This document shows, one piece after another, positions 1-12,449 of a stretch of 64,000 bases of DNA (within the stretch, counting starts at the first letter, position 1; each line of letters opens with the position of its first letter). Both the position numbers and the translations under genes were made by a program. The notes under the pieces were generated by a model that saw only the letters and a list, made by a program, of their open reading frames with translations, was not told the origin of the DNA and searched no databases. The stretch is from Saururus chinensis (Eukaryota > Streptophyta > Magnoliopsida > Piperales > Saururaceae), in the NCBI GenBank assembly GCA_035235625.1, contig CP141146.1, positions 5,264,501-5,328,500 on the forward strand, written 5' to 3'.

Positions 1-1610
1 CAGTGTAGCAGGGTCATGCTCGACCTGATCACCGACGAGGCAAATTGGTCTCCGGAGAGCACGTTCGTGTTATCTCGACATGCAAAAATGGGAAGAAAGT
101 AGGCTGATTCTGGGTGAAGAAGGCTGAATTGTTGCCAAGAAAAAGGCAGAGCCGACCGGAGAGGAGGGGCAACAAGGGCCATAAAGGCGATAGGGCAAGG
201 GCGAAGGCCTTGCTGTCACCAGGCTACATACGGCTAGAAGGAGGCCAACTACGACGCTGCCTCCAACTCACACAAAAATAAAAAGGGGATTTTTCGGTAG
301 GGGTCCAAACAAGAAAGGGGAAAGAGGGGGGAGGAGGTCGAGTAGGGCCAGCCTTTGCCATTGCCTACCCAAGGCGGAGCTGGCCAAAGGTCTATTTGTT
401 GTGGCTTGACCGGCGGCAGCTGCTGTGAAAGCAAGGCAGAAAGGGGCAATTTTTCTGTTCTAAAGTGGGCAGAGGCGAAGGAGCTGGCTGGGCTGGTTGT
501 GCAGTTCCAGCCTAGAGGGACAGCTCACTGTCGTCGCCATGTGAAGCCGGAGCTGTCGAAGGCCAGCCAGCTTGCGACAGCAGTGAAAAAATCAAATGAC
601 AAAGAGGGAGAGGGACTAAATGGGTGAGGGCGGAGGGGCCTGGGGCTGGTGAGTTATGGCTGGGGTAGCGGCCTTGCCGCAGCCAAGCCAAGGCCCACCG
701 GTGGCATTGCCTCCGGCTCCACTAGAGCGACAAAACCAGATGGGGGGAATGTTTTGGTTCCGTGGGAGTCGGATCGGGCTATGGTTTGCCTTTATCCTTT
801 TTTTCTTATTTTTCCTCTCTTTCTCATTCTCTTTTCTCTCCTATTTTCTTTTGTTTTTTTTTTCCTTTATGTGCCAAAATCTATGTAGTGCGTCGAGGCC
901 CATGGCTTATAACTATGTCCTACATCCAACTCTATGAGTATTAATATTGAGTAAAATATAAAAGATAAATATGCCAAAATATTAAATTTTCTAATTGAAA
1001 AATTATAAAAAAAATAACAAAAGGTTGCATAAAATTAAAAAAACATGAGGAATGTTACACACTTAGTCCAACATGAAAGAGCAAATCCAAAGGACCATGC
1101 ATGCTCCCCAAAACAAAGCCGGTATGGTTATGTCCACACTTTCCGACCAATGGTGTAATAGTAAACCTATAAAACTTAAACTCATAAAGGCTGACTATAA
1201 GGGTATTTTAAGTTAGTGAAATGCTTATAATTATAAGTGTATGTAATTTATGCTCATTATAATCTTGAAAACGTGTATTGTAACTGTAACATGCCAAGGG
1301 AGACTTCTCCTTGTAATTTATATTTATTAACTCTATTTTTTTTTAATTATTATATATTTACATATGCAATGCATGTTGCACCTTTATTATTGCTAGTAAA
1401 CATAAATTGATAACAATTATTAGACCTTAAATATTGTGCCCCCGAAAACATGATTATTGGGCTGAAAATCAAAATATTGGTTGTTGTTATAATTAGTTTT
1501 ACAAAAAAAATTACATGAATATGTATTAGTATTACAATATGTGAGAGATATCAAAATAGCTAACCAAACAGGATTGTTTATATTTTGAGAAGGAATTTAT
1601 TAGAATCGGA
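1..1610. other. Intergenic, no gene recognised
   Basis: Positions 1-900 are GC-rich and low in complexity, with short overlapping open frames on both strands that resemble no protein I know. From about 900 the sequence turns AT-rich. The sharp composition step and the purine-rich internal sequence resemble the GC-rich transposon-like blocks at 23.6 and 59.4 kb, so a repeat is likely, but I see no clear termini. The last few hundred bases form the upstream region of the DUF3754 gene. Confidence 0.3.
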
Positions 1611-1852
1611 AAATTGAATCTCAGAAATAGGCTGGCCCAACTTCTGTCGAACCCGATTGGGATAAATGGTGGAGCCCGCCCGGTTCGGCTTAAGAGCCAC
1701 CTTCCTTTTGACACGTTCCTCGTCTCCGTCCCAACGGCCAACCTCCTCACATCTGCTGATCGGCTGGAGTCTCCAACCGCCATTTTCACCGGCGCCAAAA
1801 AAACCTTTCCATTTTCCGCTATAACGCGTTCGAACCGCCTGAAAGCTCCGGT

Positions 1853-4800
1853 ATGTTCTCCGCCCAGAGTCTCACTCGCCTCAGCCCCCTCCCGCCCTTC
1901 CTCTCACCCTCCGCCCGCCCCCACGCTCCTTCGCCCCCCTCCGCCCTCAAGTTCCCGACCTCCTCTCTCGACTCCCTCGAGACCCCGCTCAAGTCCGATG
2001 AGTCTCCTCCGTCTGTCGGAATGGATCGCCGGACTCGGAGCAACGACTCCGCTGGCGGCGGAGGCGGCGGCGGTCTGGACGAGGACGGCGTCGAGGAGGA
2101 GAGGCGGATCTCCGGGATCACGGTATCGCGGCAGAAGTATATCGCTGTCCCCAAGGCCGAGGTTCTCGATCGGCTGCTCTCGTTATTTGACTCTCCCCAA
2201 GAAGTCGAAGAATTCTCTAAATTGTCGGCGTGAGTTGTTCTTTCACTTCATTCTCTTCAGGACTGTAGGGAAAGCGTTCGTATTGCAATTGCATTGAATA
2301 GAGGCTCAGATAGCATGAATGCGCAAAAAAGGCTTCAGTTCAGGAACTGAAGTGAAAGAGCAGCATGCATGAAACATAGAATTTCCTACTGTTTTGTTTT
2401 TATTAAATTCAGATAGCTTGAACTGTTTGATTTCGGAAAATGAGTACAAATTGATGCTGTCATGTGAAACTCAATTACAGATGCTTGGACTGCATTCTCC
2501 ACGCTGAGCACAAACGGCTTTTAGAAGAGTTGAGACTTGATTACTCGTTATTAAATTCAACGGAATTGAAGAGTAGTTCTTCTGGAGAGCCAGAAGAAGT
2601 TATGCAGCCCATTCAGAAGAAGTCTCCTCAAGATGAAGTGCGTGGGTCTGAAGCTGTCCAACAGAATAGAACGGAAATAAACGACCATAATTTTCAGCTA
2701 CCTTTTTACAGTGGCTTAAATTTCAAATCTCTGTTCAGTACAACATTTCCAAGCAATAAGAGGAATTCTATACAAAAATCCAGGTTATTTTTTCTTTTTT
2801 ATGGAAAATTTTCTTGGGTCTGAAAACAGTTATATAAAGTCACGCTATAGGATTAAAGGCCTGAGCATTATTAGATGACTTAGTGATATAGGAAGATCAG
2901 GATATTGCATCTATCTAGCACTGCATTCTCGTTTTCAGGAGATACAGAGAAGAATTTCTGTTTTCTTCCTTTATGCAATATGTATCCATTTAACATTTAA
3001 ATAGACTAGTCCTGTCATGTTCCTGTCTACTGTTTCTCACGTTCTTGTAAGAACATTCATTATCTTCTTCAATTTCCACATCAGTAACTTCTGCCACCAA
3101 CTGTCCTTTGGCCTGTAACAACTAAAGATTTAGAATCTCAAATTTGTCTTACATTCAGCATAACGGCTGTCAACTTATGCTTTGTTTCATCTTAGGAGCT
3201 GAGGCATCCTCTTTGAACTACGCAATTCCATGTAGGGTTGATGTGGCTACTCATTTTCAGCGAACTTTTATGAGACTTTTACATGATGCTCAATTTGAAG
3301 AGCTATCAGCAGAGGATTTGGTGCTGACATCAGCTCTGAACACCGATTACCTTCTAACATTGCCAATATATGTAGATTGGGAGAAGGCATCCGAGTCCAA
3401 TGCTATAATATTCAGGTGATTTTTGTTATTCAGAAGATGTAATTTCCTGCGAGTTGACTTCATTTTTCTACTTTTTACGTTCTATCTTAAGTTCTCTAAG
3501 GAAGTTTGGTTTCACCTCCTAATTACCTATTCTAAGACATATGAAGATGTAGACAGAGAGGGTGAGAGTTGAATTTTTTTTCTAGTAGCTTTAACAAAAA
3601 ATTATTTATGCAACTGCAAAACGAGGAATGTATTTTCATTTGAGAGTGACAGAAGCACAAAAATTATATTTTACTGCAAAGTGATTATTTTTTTAAATTC
3701 TTTTCTCAACCTTGATATGTAATAATAATATCATCTGGATTTGAACACTGTAATGTTGATGTGATCAAAACATTACCCCAGTGAATCTCTTTTTGAAGAA
3801 ACCCTGTGTCAACCATTTCCATTTGCTGAATATTCTTGTTACAAATATTCGATCAGATAAAGTGCCTTTTATAGGCGGAATAGGAACATAAGAAGACCCT
3901 GAGCCACTGTGAAGTGAATCCTTTGGTTGCACAATATTTTGTTCTTTCATCTGATTGCACAGTATTTTGTATTTGATTGGGAAGAACAGTTATGACGAAG
4001 ATCTTTCTTGTGCTTGCTGTTAGTTACCGAATGTATATGAATATTAGACTTGCCAATCCTTGACCTGCATGGGTAGAAACATAATGAATCATCCCAATAT
4101 TTTTAGCTTGCAAGGACAAATTTTATTTATGCTATAATACGAAGTAATGTTTGGCTCCTCTTTTAGTGATAAAGGTGTTATGTGCAAAAGCTTAAATTGC
4201 CTACTCTTTGTTCAAATGCATCTAATTCTCCTTATGGTGTTATCTCTAGGCCAGATACTTTCTTTTTATTTTCAATGAAATGCTTAATTACAGACGTGGA
4301 TATGCCACTGAGAGACAGAGAGGATTTCTGATTGCTGAAAAGCTGGATTACCTGCAGTCAAAACTTCTACAAGAACTTTTCTTTGGTCTATCAAGGCCAT
4401 TGAAAAATGTTGCCATTTGGATGAATGAGGTAATGTGATTTGTTGGGGAACATGAGCTTGTTACAATTTCATTTGCATGGTTCTCCCTCCTACTATGAGA
4501 TCTAGATTTATTTAATGACAATAGCAGATTAAATTGCCTACTACTAATAGGTGTGTGAAATGTGGAGTCAGGATTTAGTATATAAATTCAAGTATTATTT
4601 CTAATTGTTTTGACATAATGCTTTTAAAGTTGAAGTGCACAAAAGTCTTCAGGAAGTTCCTTTCTTTGCTTGGGTAAATTGCAGTTTACTATCCTTCTTA
4701 ATGTAAAATATGTGCACAATTCTAAGATCTGTCGATGCCAAATCGATATCTGTTAATTAACCTGACCCTTTTTTCACATTGGACGTTTCATTTAGGTACA

Positions 4801-5508
4801 TATTACTTGCACTTCTTTCAAAAATTCTATTGGAATTGTGCTTTGCCATAGAGTACAACTTTACATCTTCTATGTTCTCAACCTTCAAAGCCAGTCAACT
4901 TTTGCACTGTCCCTGTACTGTAAAATCCAACGCCACTCAATTCAAGACATGCTCTGTCTCTGCCCAAAATAATATAGTTGATTTTGTATATCTCCTAGTG
5001 CTATACAATTTATTGGAAATGATCATTTATGCAATATTTTTGCTTTTTTTAAAGATTTTTTATTCATTTTTTCTTCACCTATATTTTACTATTCTAAATG
5101 TACAAGATTGTACTCATCGAATTACTGATCTTTACTATTGAGCCAAATATGGAATTTGAAGAGGAATTTTATATATGGCATAAAAATGTCTTTCCAAATG
5201 ATAAAATGTAAACCCGTTGGGTGTTGGATGACGTGGGTAGCAATTGTTTGTATTGGGCATAAATTGAGACTTCAAAATACTTCTTTTTTATGTTTCTATA
5301 TCTCTATGGAGATAAAATTCTCATAGATATTTTCATGCTTGTTTCGGTTTTATGATTATTTGTGTTAAAATGTTATTTTGTTACAGTCTACACTAATTGG
5401 CATCCTTCAAATGAATGTCTTTTATTTTTTTCATATGTTAGTCTCAAATGTCACCTATCATTTAATGTCTATTTCAACTGTTTAAGCCTTTCATGTGCCA
5501 ACTCTTTA

Positions 5509-5547
<39 letters not shown>

Positions 5548-8500
5548 TATTACTATTTGCTTAATTAATTAATTAAAAAATGATGTTGCAAATAGTTAGA
5601 AAACTGTTGTTCCCAAAAGCTTGAGCTGTTAGGAAACAGATTACCAATATTCTTACTTTACATTCCAACACTCCACTGCACATGCAAGCATCCACCAAGC
5701 TTCGCACGTGAACACATATAGGAGGCACATACCTGCATCCAGCAGGACTAGAACCCACAACCTGGACTCTGATACCAGTTTAGATAACTGGTGTTTCCAA
5801 AAGCTCTAAATGGATTGTCAATTTTACATCTCTGTATAATCCGTGAGTACAGTGGTTCAATCTACTGTTTAACCTTGGCATGTTCTTGTTGCTCCTTAAA
5901 CAGGTGGTACACAGTTCAAGTCAAGCTAATGAAGTACAGAAGTGGACTGAGAAAATTAAGCACTGGCTTTATCATCATTCTTTTCCACGGTCGTTAGATT
6001 CTTATGATGGATCCCTACCCAACGATTCATCATTATCAAATAGTGAGCTTCCTATCTGGCTTGCAGCACAAAGGGCTATCCCTCGATATGAAGGATTCTT
6101 ATCTTCATTGGGTCCACGTGAGAGGTTGTGGAGAAAATTTCTTATGTGGATTGGAATTATTCCTTCTATTCCGGATGCATCATTTGAACTTAGAGATGAC
6201 AATAAAAATTTGGATCCTCAGTTGAGGTTTGTATCAGCCAATTTTGGCAAATATGACACCTAAATAAGTTACCAGTTTTTATGTTTTTAGGATTAGACTC
6301 AAGAGTGGGCTGTATAGTTGCATGATATTGATGAAACTATGTATTAAATCAAGTCATATGTTTCTTTCAGACCAAATCGATTGCCAAGGATATCCATTAG
6401 TGATATATGGGCACCTGCTTCAAGTGAGTTTTGTGACAATAATCCATGGAAGATGTTTAGAAATGCGATATCTATTTTTTTTTCTCAATCGTCTCTCGAG
6501 GTATTGCTCTAAATAGTTATCTTTATGGATTTAATAATATTGGTTGCGCATGGAATATTTTTATATATGGCTACATTCATTGTTGCTGATGTTGGATGTT
6601 TATCATGGAACGATGAATAGTCTTAAACTACTTTGTGAACTTTCTTTTAAGTCTAAATTAATATTGTGGTCAATGGTGATTTTGCTCATCCAGGAAAAAG
6701 AATAATTAATTGTCTACAATTTTTTTGTTTTCATCCTTTAAGCAATGACATTGGTTAAGTTTCATTGTTGTTGCATAATTAAATTCAGTTTTGGTAGTGA
6801 AATATAAATGATTAGCTTTTCTGAACGCTGAGTGTAGTAAATTGCATATTAGTCTTCCCAATCTTAGCATTTCTTTTTATGGGTGCTATAATGCTAACTT
6901 ATCTGTGAAAAATGAGCAGCTCAAAATAGTTGATATTTCATGTTAATAACGCACATAGAACGTGACAGTTTTTCTTTTGCAACATCTTTGTAAGGATGTC
7001 TAACTTTCAGTTTTAAGGTGGATTAGGAACCAGCTTTTCAAGAATTAATATTGCTTTACACGGAGAACATGGTTCAGCAAGCAACTAACGATTGTGCTGG
7101 GGGTGCATCTCTGCAACTTAAAATCTATGAGAGAATCCCTATACCAGATCTCCCAGTAAGTACCTTTTTTATCCATAACTTTTCAACTTTGACAAAATGT
7201 CTCATTGAAAGAATTTTTTAACGTTCTGCAGGTTATTTTTCCTCACAAAAAGCTGTCATTTCGGATTCTGGACACTGTATGTTGTTTTATCTGATCTCAC
7301 TATAGGTCAGATCTGAATATGTTGTAACACTTTAAAAAATCATTCCTTCCATGTCATTAGTGATCAAAGATTTCGACCCTTTTGAATAAAATTGGGATTA
7401 TGATTACTTTAAGTGTACCATTTAGCCAATATATAGAAATTAAGTTTATGTAATATAAGGATTGTAGTAGTAGGTGTATAGCATGGGACATACATAATGT
7501 TCTTCTCAAATATTCTATGTTGGGTGGATTCTTATTTGTATTATCATACCCGTTTGTTTTACTGCAGGTGCGCTTGGATATTTCAAGCATATTGGGACTG
7601 TTGGCTTTCATTGTAAATTACAGATTTGAGGACATCCTTTCTTCTCCGTATGCACTTTTTATAAAATTCTATGGAATGTAAAAAAAATGAAAGAAATTCT
7701 CTTAAGATGAGTGAAACATTGTATTTAATTGTTATTTCTAGAGTGTAATCTATCATTAAATGCCTTGTACTGTAGAATTTATGAACCATCCATATCTATA
7801 ATTTGCAAAATATTTATTCTCTGTTGGCATTAAATCATTTTGAAAAAATATTTGTAGTGTTTGTTATGAATTATCAGCTTTAAATCATTCCATACAAAGA
7901 AAGAAACTGCAATTAATTATTACTGATGCTCTATCCAGTTTTAGTTATTCTCATTTATCATTAAATATCTTGTACTGTAGAATTTGTGAACCATCTCTAT
8001 CTATAATTTGGAAAATAACTATTATATATTATCAGTAAATCATTTTGAAAAAATATACATAGTTTATTATCAGCGTTGAATCATTACATACGGTTTATTA
8101 CTGATATGCTTTATCCAGTTTAAGGCAAAAATATTGTATTGTTCCAATCCAAAAAAATATTGTTTTGTTAGTCTTCCTTTTACATGATAATATTTCTATA
8201 ATTTGATATTCCAATCTTTTATCATACAGCCACTTTGTTTATGTGTTCTTCCTGATGTTTTCCTGTATAGGTCAGCTTTGTTGCTCGATGTTATTGCGGT
8301 CACTGCACTTACAATATATATCACCCGTGTAGGGTTGGGATATAAGCAGACATGGGATCGCTATCAAGTGAGTTTTGTGCCATTATCAGTCACTAGTTTT
8401 TTGAATTCCTTTTCTTTTCATTATGATGAAGAGAGATTAGCCATCATCTGTGTTGGTCATTTTATCTGGATATTGAAAAAGAATATATAAAATTACTGCC

Positions 8501-9961
8501 ATATTTTTCATCTATTCCAATCAGAAATTATGTTTGTATGTTCTTTTTTGAGTTTGTGAAGGACAATGTTTATTATCTATTATTTGATACGTTCTGCCCT
8601 TTGGATTATGATTGTATGCTGACTGTTCTGATGTAGCTCTTGGTCAATAAAACACTCTATGAAAAAACCTTAGCAAGTGGCTTTGGCTCGGTCCATTTTC
8701 TTTTGGATGCCTCTGAACAACAACAAGTGAGAAAATTTGATGTGTCATTCTTTTTGTTAGAATTTAACTGAAAAAATCATTACCTCTTATGATATCTTAT
8801 GTGCAGTACAAGGAAGCCATATTGGCATATGGCCTTTTGCTCCAAGAGAAGAAATGTGAGGTGCAATCTAGTTCTTTCCATCATATCGTGTTATTATGCA
8901 AATTTCTTGATATATGTTTTAAATGAATATATTTGAAATGCCATGTTAGTAATCAGCTTCCAATTCTCAATTTCCTGGGGAGGTGAATGTTCAATTCCCC
9001 ACAAGTTGCCTGCTAACTAGCTTCCCTACTAACAATTGGAAAAAGAAAAACAATAGTTAGTTTTACATGGGATTGTTGAACATGTATAGATAGGAAACAG
9101 AAGTTCAAAATTTCTTAAGCCAACATAAAGTGGACATTTGCTCATGGTCATATGCTGTTTATTTTCTCCATGTATTACAGATGTAATCATTTGACTTTTA
9201 CGAGGCTTTGATTTGCATTGGTTACTAGCAGTAAATTTTGTTGTACTTTGAAACTTAAGTGTACATTATGTTCCATTCAGGGCAATTTTTTATTTGGAGT
9301 AACTCTTTGTTTTTGGATTGATTCTCTTGTTAAAAGACAATTCGGTGACTGTCTGAAGGAAAATGCAGGTTGTTTCTCAGAAAAGCATCAAAGTCACATG
9401 TGAGAGGTTCTTGTACGATAAGTTAAAGGAAAAGGTAGAAAAGAACATTCTTCTTTTTAGGATCCACTATTGTGTTAGAATATAACATAAATAAATAATA
9501 TATTTCTTTCTCAATGTCTCGAGTTTTTGAGAAACTTGGTTATCTTATATGGTATCAAAGCTCAAGGCCTTGGATATGTTGGGTTCAAGTCTCATTGTGG
9601 GCATTTATACCAAAATTGTGTTCTACCACCACGCTTGATGGACGATTGTATGTGAGGGGAGGTGGTAGAATATAAAAGATAATTCAGATTTCCCCTTCCT
9701 AATGGCTCGAGCTTTTTAGAAACTTGGTTATCTTACACATAAGTGGCTTCCCAAAACTAATTGTTGCAGCCAACTGGTTTGTTTGATATCATGCAGGTTG
9801 AGATGCCAATTGACCAGGCTATAAATACATTGTTAAGGTTAGGTCTTGTAAGGGAGGTTGTTCTTGAAGGAAATGTGATGTTGCAGGCTCTCCCGTGTAC
9901 CAAAGCTTGTGAGGCCCTCGAGGGACACTGGGACAGCTTGCTGGGGCAACTAACAGAATAA
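1853..9961 (+). CDS. DUF3754 family membrane protein (14 exons, 724 aa)
   Basis: Spliced plant gene. Exons that keep one frame with GT-AG ends: 1853-2229, 2481-2783, 3236-3415, 4294-4429, 5904-6226, 6371-6500, 7027-7155, 7232-7276, 7568-7647, 8271-8367, 8637-8726, 8807-8860, 9369-9434, 9797-9961. Their sum is exactly 725 codons with the stop. The exon 3 acceptor (TGTAG before 3236) was chosen because upstream AG sites break the frame. The product matches the plant DUF3754 family (TMEM143-like), whose biochemical role is unknown. Features: a Ser/Pro/Arg-rich N-terminus (residues 1-56) resembling an organelle transit peptide; the family segment around residues 80-150; the block reading LTSALNTDYLLTLPIYVDW near 260; and two hydrophobic segments at about 542-562 and 568-592, likely transmembrane. 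Met57 (2021) is an alternative start without the leader. Introns 4 and 13 carry TRIM elements. Family assignment is firm; function and location are inferred. Confidence 0.85.
5507..5556. repeat. (TTA)n microsatellite
   Basis: A run of about fifteen TTA units with two TAC-type interruptions in intron 4 of the DUF3754 gene. The poly-Tyr open frame across it is an artefact of the repeat. Confidence 0.95.
5585..5850 (-). mobile_element. TRIM-like miniature LTR element, minus strand
   Basis: On the minus strand a primer-binding site complementary to the initiator Met-tRNA 3' end (TGGTATCAGAG, plus strand 5767-5777) directly follows an LTR-like segment at about 5779-5850. A related segment lies at about 5590-5670, sharing TAG(A/T)AACTG...CCAAAAGCT with the first. 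The interior is only about 100 bp and non-coding, the hallmark of terminal-repeat retrotransposons in miniature. The repeats have diverged and I find no clean target duplication. It lies inside intron 4 of the DUF3754 gene and does not disturb the reading frame. Confidence 0.5.
9473..9737 (+). mobile_element. TRIM-like miniature Copia-type LTR element
   Basis: The left LTR (9473-9549) begins TGTTAGAATATAA and ends AACTTGGTTATCTTATA. The right LTR (9663-9737) begins TGGTAGAATATAA and ends AACTTGGTTATCTTACA. Directly after the left LTR is TGGTATCAAAGC (9550-9561), a near match to the initiator Met-tRNA primer-binding site. Directly before the right LTR is a purine tract (GAGGGGAGG). The total is about 265 bp without coding capacity. 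It sits in the last intron of the DUF3754 gene, just before exon 14. No matching 5-bp target duplication is visible (TATTG left, CATAA right). A decayed relative of the LTR end lies near 15,375-15,400. Confidence 0.7.
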
Positions 9962-10940
9962 TATTCCAAAACTAAGGTACATGTCATGTTCATTAAGCAG
10001 TATAATGTATTTTCTTGTTAAGCCTTTTGTTTTTCACCTTGTAAATAGTGTATAATGTGCATCTAGAATAATTTTTTTTTTTAATAATCCATCGGTATAC
10101 TTGGGTCTTTAACATGAGATCCGGGAGTTACTTCCACTTTATACAAGAGGATCGATGGCTCCTGTAAAGTGGGAATAAATCTCACGTGGTACTCTTGGAG
10201 TACCTGACAATTGTTCCTTTTAACACAACTTTCATTTGTTAGGGTGGCAAATACACATGAAAAGGCAATTTTTTGCCTCTTATGTTTGTTAAGTTTGATA
10301 AAATGAAATAATAATTTCTCCTGGAGATCAAGAAAGTCTGATTTCTGTTCACATTTGCCCTCAGGAAAGTCAATAATTGAGCTAGTTCTGCTTTTTGTTC
10401 ATCTTTTTTGCAAGATTAATCCGACATCAGAAGCACCCGGAGGCCATGTTCTAGCATTGAAAATTACCTGAGAAATTTACATTTAGCTGAAGAATCAATA
10501 TGGTTAAAGTGCCTTTTATTGGAAATAAGTCGGGTGTCTAGGGTTTATTGAAAGATCATGGGGCAAAACCTGTTTTTGAGCAAAGAAGTGATTGTTTTTT
10601 TTGGGCTGTCTTTTCGACCAATCAGTCGGGCGACCATTGGCTTTCCAATCCTATGAGCTCTGATGCATATGCTAATACATAACATATAACTTTTGGTTAA
10701 AAAAAACAACATGAATGTGATAACAACGCAGTCAGACTGATGCTTTGGACTACACTGTGAAATCACTGGTAGGGCACACCTTGAATTGAGAAAATGGCCG
10801 GGGGCTGGGTTGTGTTGGCAGTTAGCAACTTAGCACCATAACGGTCCGGACTACTGTATCGCCTTTGCGTTTGCCGTCTGCGTGTTACAACTTACAAACA
10901 GCATTTTAGGGGCATTTTCGCCACTGAAATTTATTTTCTT
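9962..10940. other. 3' flank of the DUF3754 gene, intergenic
   Basis: This stretch must contain the DUF3754 3' untranslated region. Nothing in it resembles a protein-coding gene. The segment around 10,080-10,200, following a T-run, looks like degenerate repeat sequence, possibly a short retroposon, but no family is recognisable. Confidence 0.3.
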
Positions 10941-10949
10941 AACACACCG

Positions 10950-10986
10950 GCATTAGGGTTCCTCGGCTGGACATCCTATAAATATA
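10950..10986 (+). promoter_or_regulatory. Telo-box plus TATA-like promoter block
   Basis: An ATTAGGGTT telo-box (about 10,952-10,960) is followed about 17 bp later by CCTATAAATATA (about 10,975-10,986). In plants this pair is typical of promoters of small nucleolar RNA and ribosomal or translation genes. No convincing product follows: the downstream frames include a 56-codon ORF at 11,184-11,354 (start reads MAMEVLICSD) and several CTGA and GTGATGG boxes without a terminal stem. It may head an unrecognised non-coding RNA or be a gene remnant. Confidence 0.3.
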
Positions 10987-11183
10987 TCTATTGGTGCACA
11001 GCCGTGGATGCCTTGAGGCTATTGGGTCTAGCACTCGTTTATCAGGTTTGCCGTCCGAAGAGGTGATTGGCTTTCATTTCTGTCAGTGTGTTTTGCTTTA
11101 TTTGTTTGCTCTTCTTCTCCTTTCGTGTGGGTTAATGGCAACATCGAGCAAAAATTCAGGCAGCCCCTTCGCCTAGAAAAGTG

Positions 11184-11354
11184 ATGGCGATGGAGGTGTT
11201 AATTTGCTCGGATAGAAAGGTCTTTTGTCCTTCAGATCCGCTGAGAAGGTTTCAATCCTTCGCTGAGGCGAGTCTAGTAACACTTAAGCACATTTTATTC
11301 CGTTGTTTATTCCTTACAGCCTTCTTCCAAAATCTAAGATCAATGTCATCGTAA
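11184..11354 (+). other. Orphan 56-codon open frame downstream of the promoter-like block
   Basis: The frame starts at ATG 11,184 and stops at TAA 11,352-11,354. The product would be about 56 residues, with a hydrophobic middle near LFRCLFLTAFF. I recognise no family, and there is no second supporting signal beyond the telo-box/TATA pair about 200 bp upstream. The same interval contains GTGATGG and CTGA elements that might belong to a small RNA. Treat it as unproven. Confidence 0.15.
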
Positions 11355-11595
11355 GCCGTCTGACTGAGAAAATTGTTTAAATTGATATGTTTTGCAGAGG
11401 AAAAATATGATATCTTTTGAGGGCGTAGGAGCTTGTCCGCCTCATTATACCAGCACTGTTGTACACGATTATCTTGTTTCTAGCAGTGGATAGAACTTTT
11501 TTTTATAAAACAGAGAACTTTAAATGAAAGAATAAAATGCACTAAATACAGGATAATAAGATGGACAAGTAAAAGTGAAATGTACGTAAACAATA

Positions 11596-11681
11596 TTCTC
11601 TCGGTCGAACATTAATAATTCTATTTAGTTTTTTAAAATGAATTAAATGGATGTATTATTATAAGACTCTCACGGAGGGAG
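11596..11681. mobile_element. Stowaway-like MITE
   Basis: The left end (CTCTCGGTCGAACATTAATA) and right end (CTCACGGAGGGAG) match the Stowaway consensus, an imperfect inverted repeat around CTCCCTCCGT. TA dinucleotides flank both sides. About 86 bp, non-coding. Confidence 0.6.
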
Positions 11682-12449
11682 TATATAGATAAGGAGACAG
11701 TTTTTTGTTTTAAGTTACTATAAAACATTAAATCGCAACTGTTTATTTGTTCTTTGTATATCTTGTTATTATCAACATTCAATTCACGGTTAACTTCTGA
11801 AGGACGGACGATTGGTTACCATGGCTTCGCCAAACCCAACACGAGAATATGCTATACCAAAGTTGCCCACATGTTAGAAATGTTTGTAGTTTGGGGTAGC
11901 AGTCCCTTCAGCTGCCCACATGACAGAAGCGAATTGTAGTTTAGGGTAACAATCCCTTCTGTCTTAAAGATTGGTTTTCTTAGTGTGAATAGAAATCAGC
12001 TGGAGGGAGGGAGATTGACCCATATTAGTAGTCCTATTCTATGATATCTTTTTCATATATAATTAGTGGATGGAGTAAAAAGAGTTATTGTATGAAAGAC
12101 AAAGGTTAATTAATTAAATTCTTTAATATTATTCTTTTAATCCCACATTAATAGTTTTGTTTGATTTTTTTAATTACTTAAACTTAAAATAGGACAATTA
12201 ATATAGGACCGGATCCCAGGGAGTGAATTTCTTCAAAAGGATATAATCTTTTTCGCCAACACATTCGTCCCACTTGGAATGTCCTAGGTGCAACACGGAA
12301 ACTTTATAGTATAGATAATTGTATTTGGCCCAAAGTGTAAACCATACTCAGTAATGACATCAAAGTTATAAGTAAGGTCAGAAAATTTTATTTTTTTGTT
12401 TAATTAATGAATTGAGTACTAGTAATTTTTGTGGAATTATTTGAATTTC

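Noticed and set aside
1614-2297. 227-codon plus-strand open frame overlapping the first DUF3754 exon
   Set aside because: It is Ser/Pro/Arg-rich in another frame of a GC-rich leader and exon. The real exon frame joins fourteen exons without error.
2784-3235. Reading exon 3 of the DUF3754 gene from the upstream AG sites at 3,195 or 3,203
   Set aside because: Either site puts exon 2 and exon 3 out of phase. The TGTAG site before 3,236 restores the frame and the expected family sequence.
5362-5568. Open frame with a run of Tyr residues
   Set aside because: It is the translation of a (TTA)n microsatellite inside an intron.
5767-5778. Part of a tRNA gene (CTCTGATACCAG)
   Set aside because: It is the complement of the initiator-tRNA primer-binding site of a miniature LTR element; no cloverleaf surrounds it.
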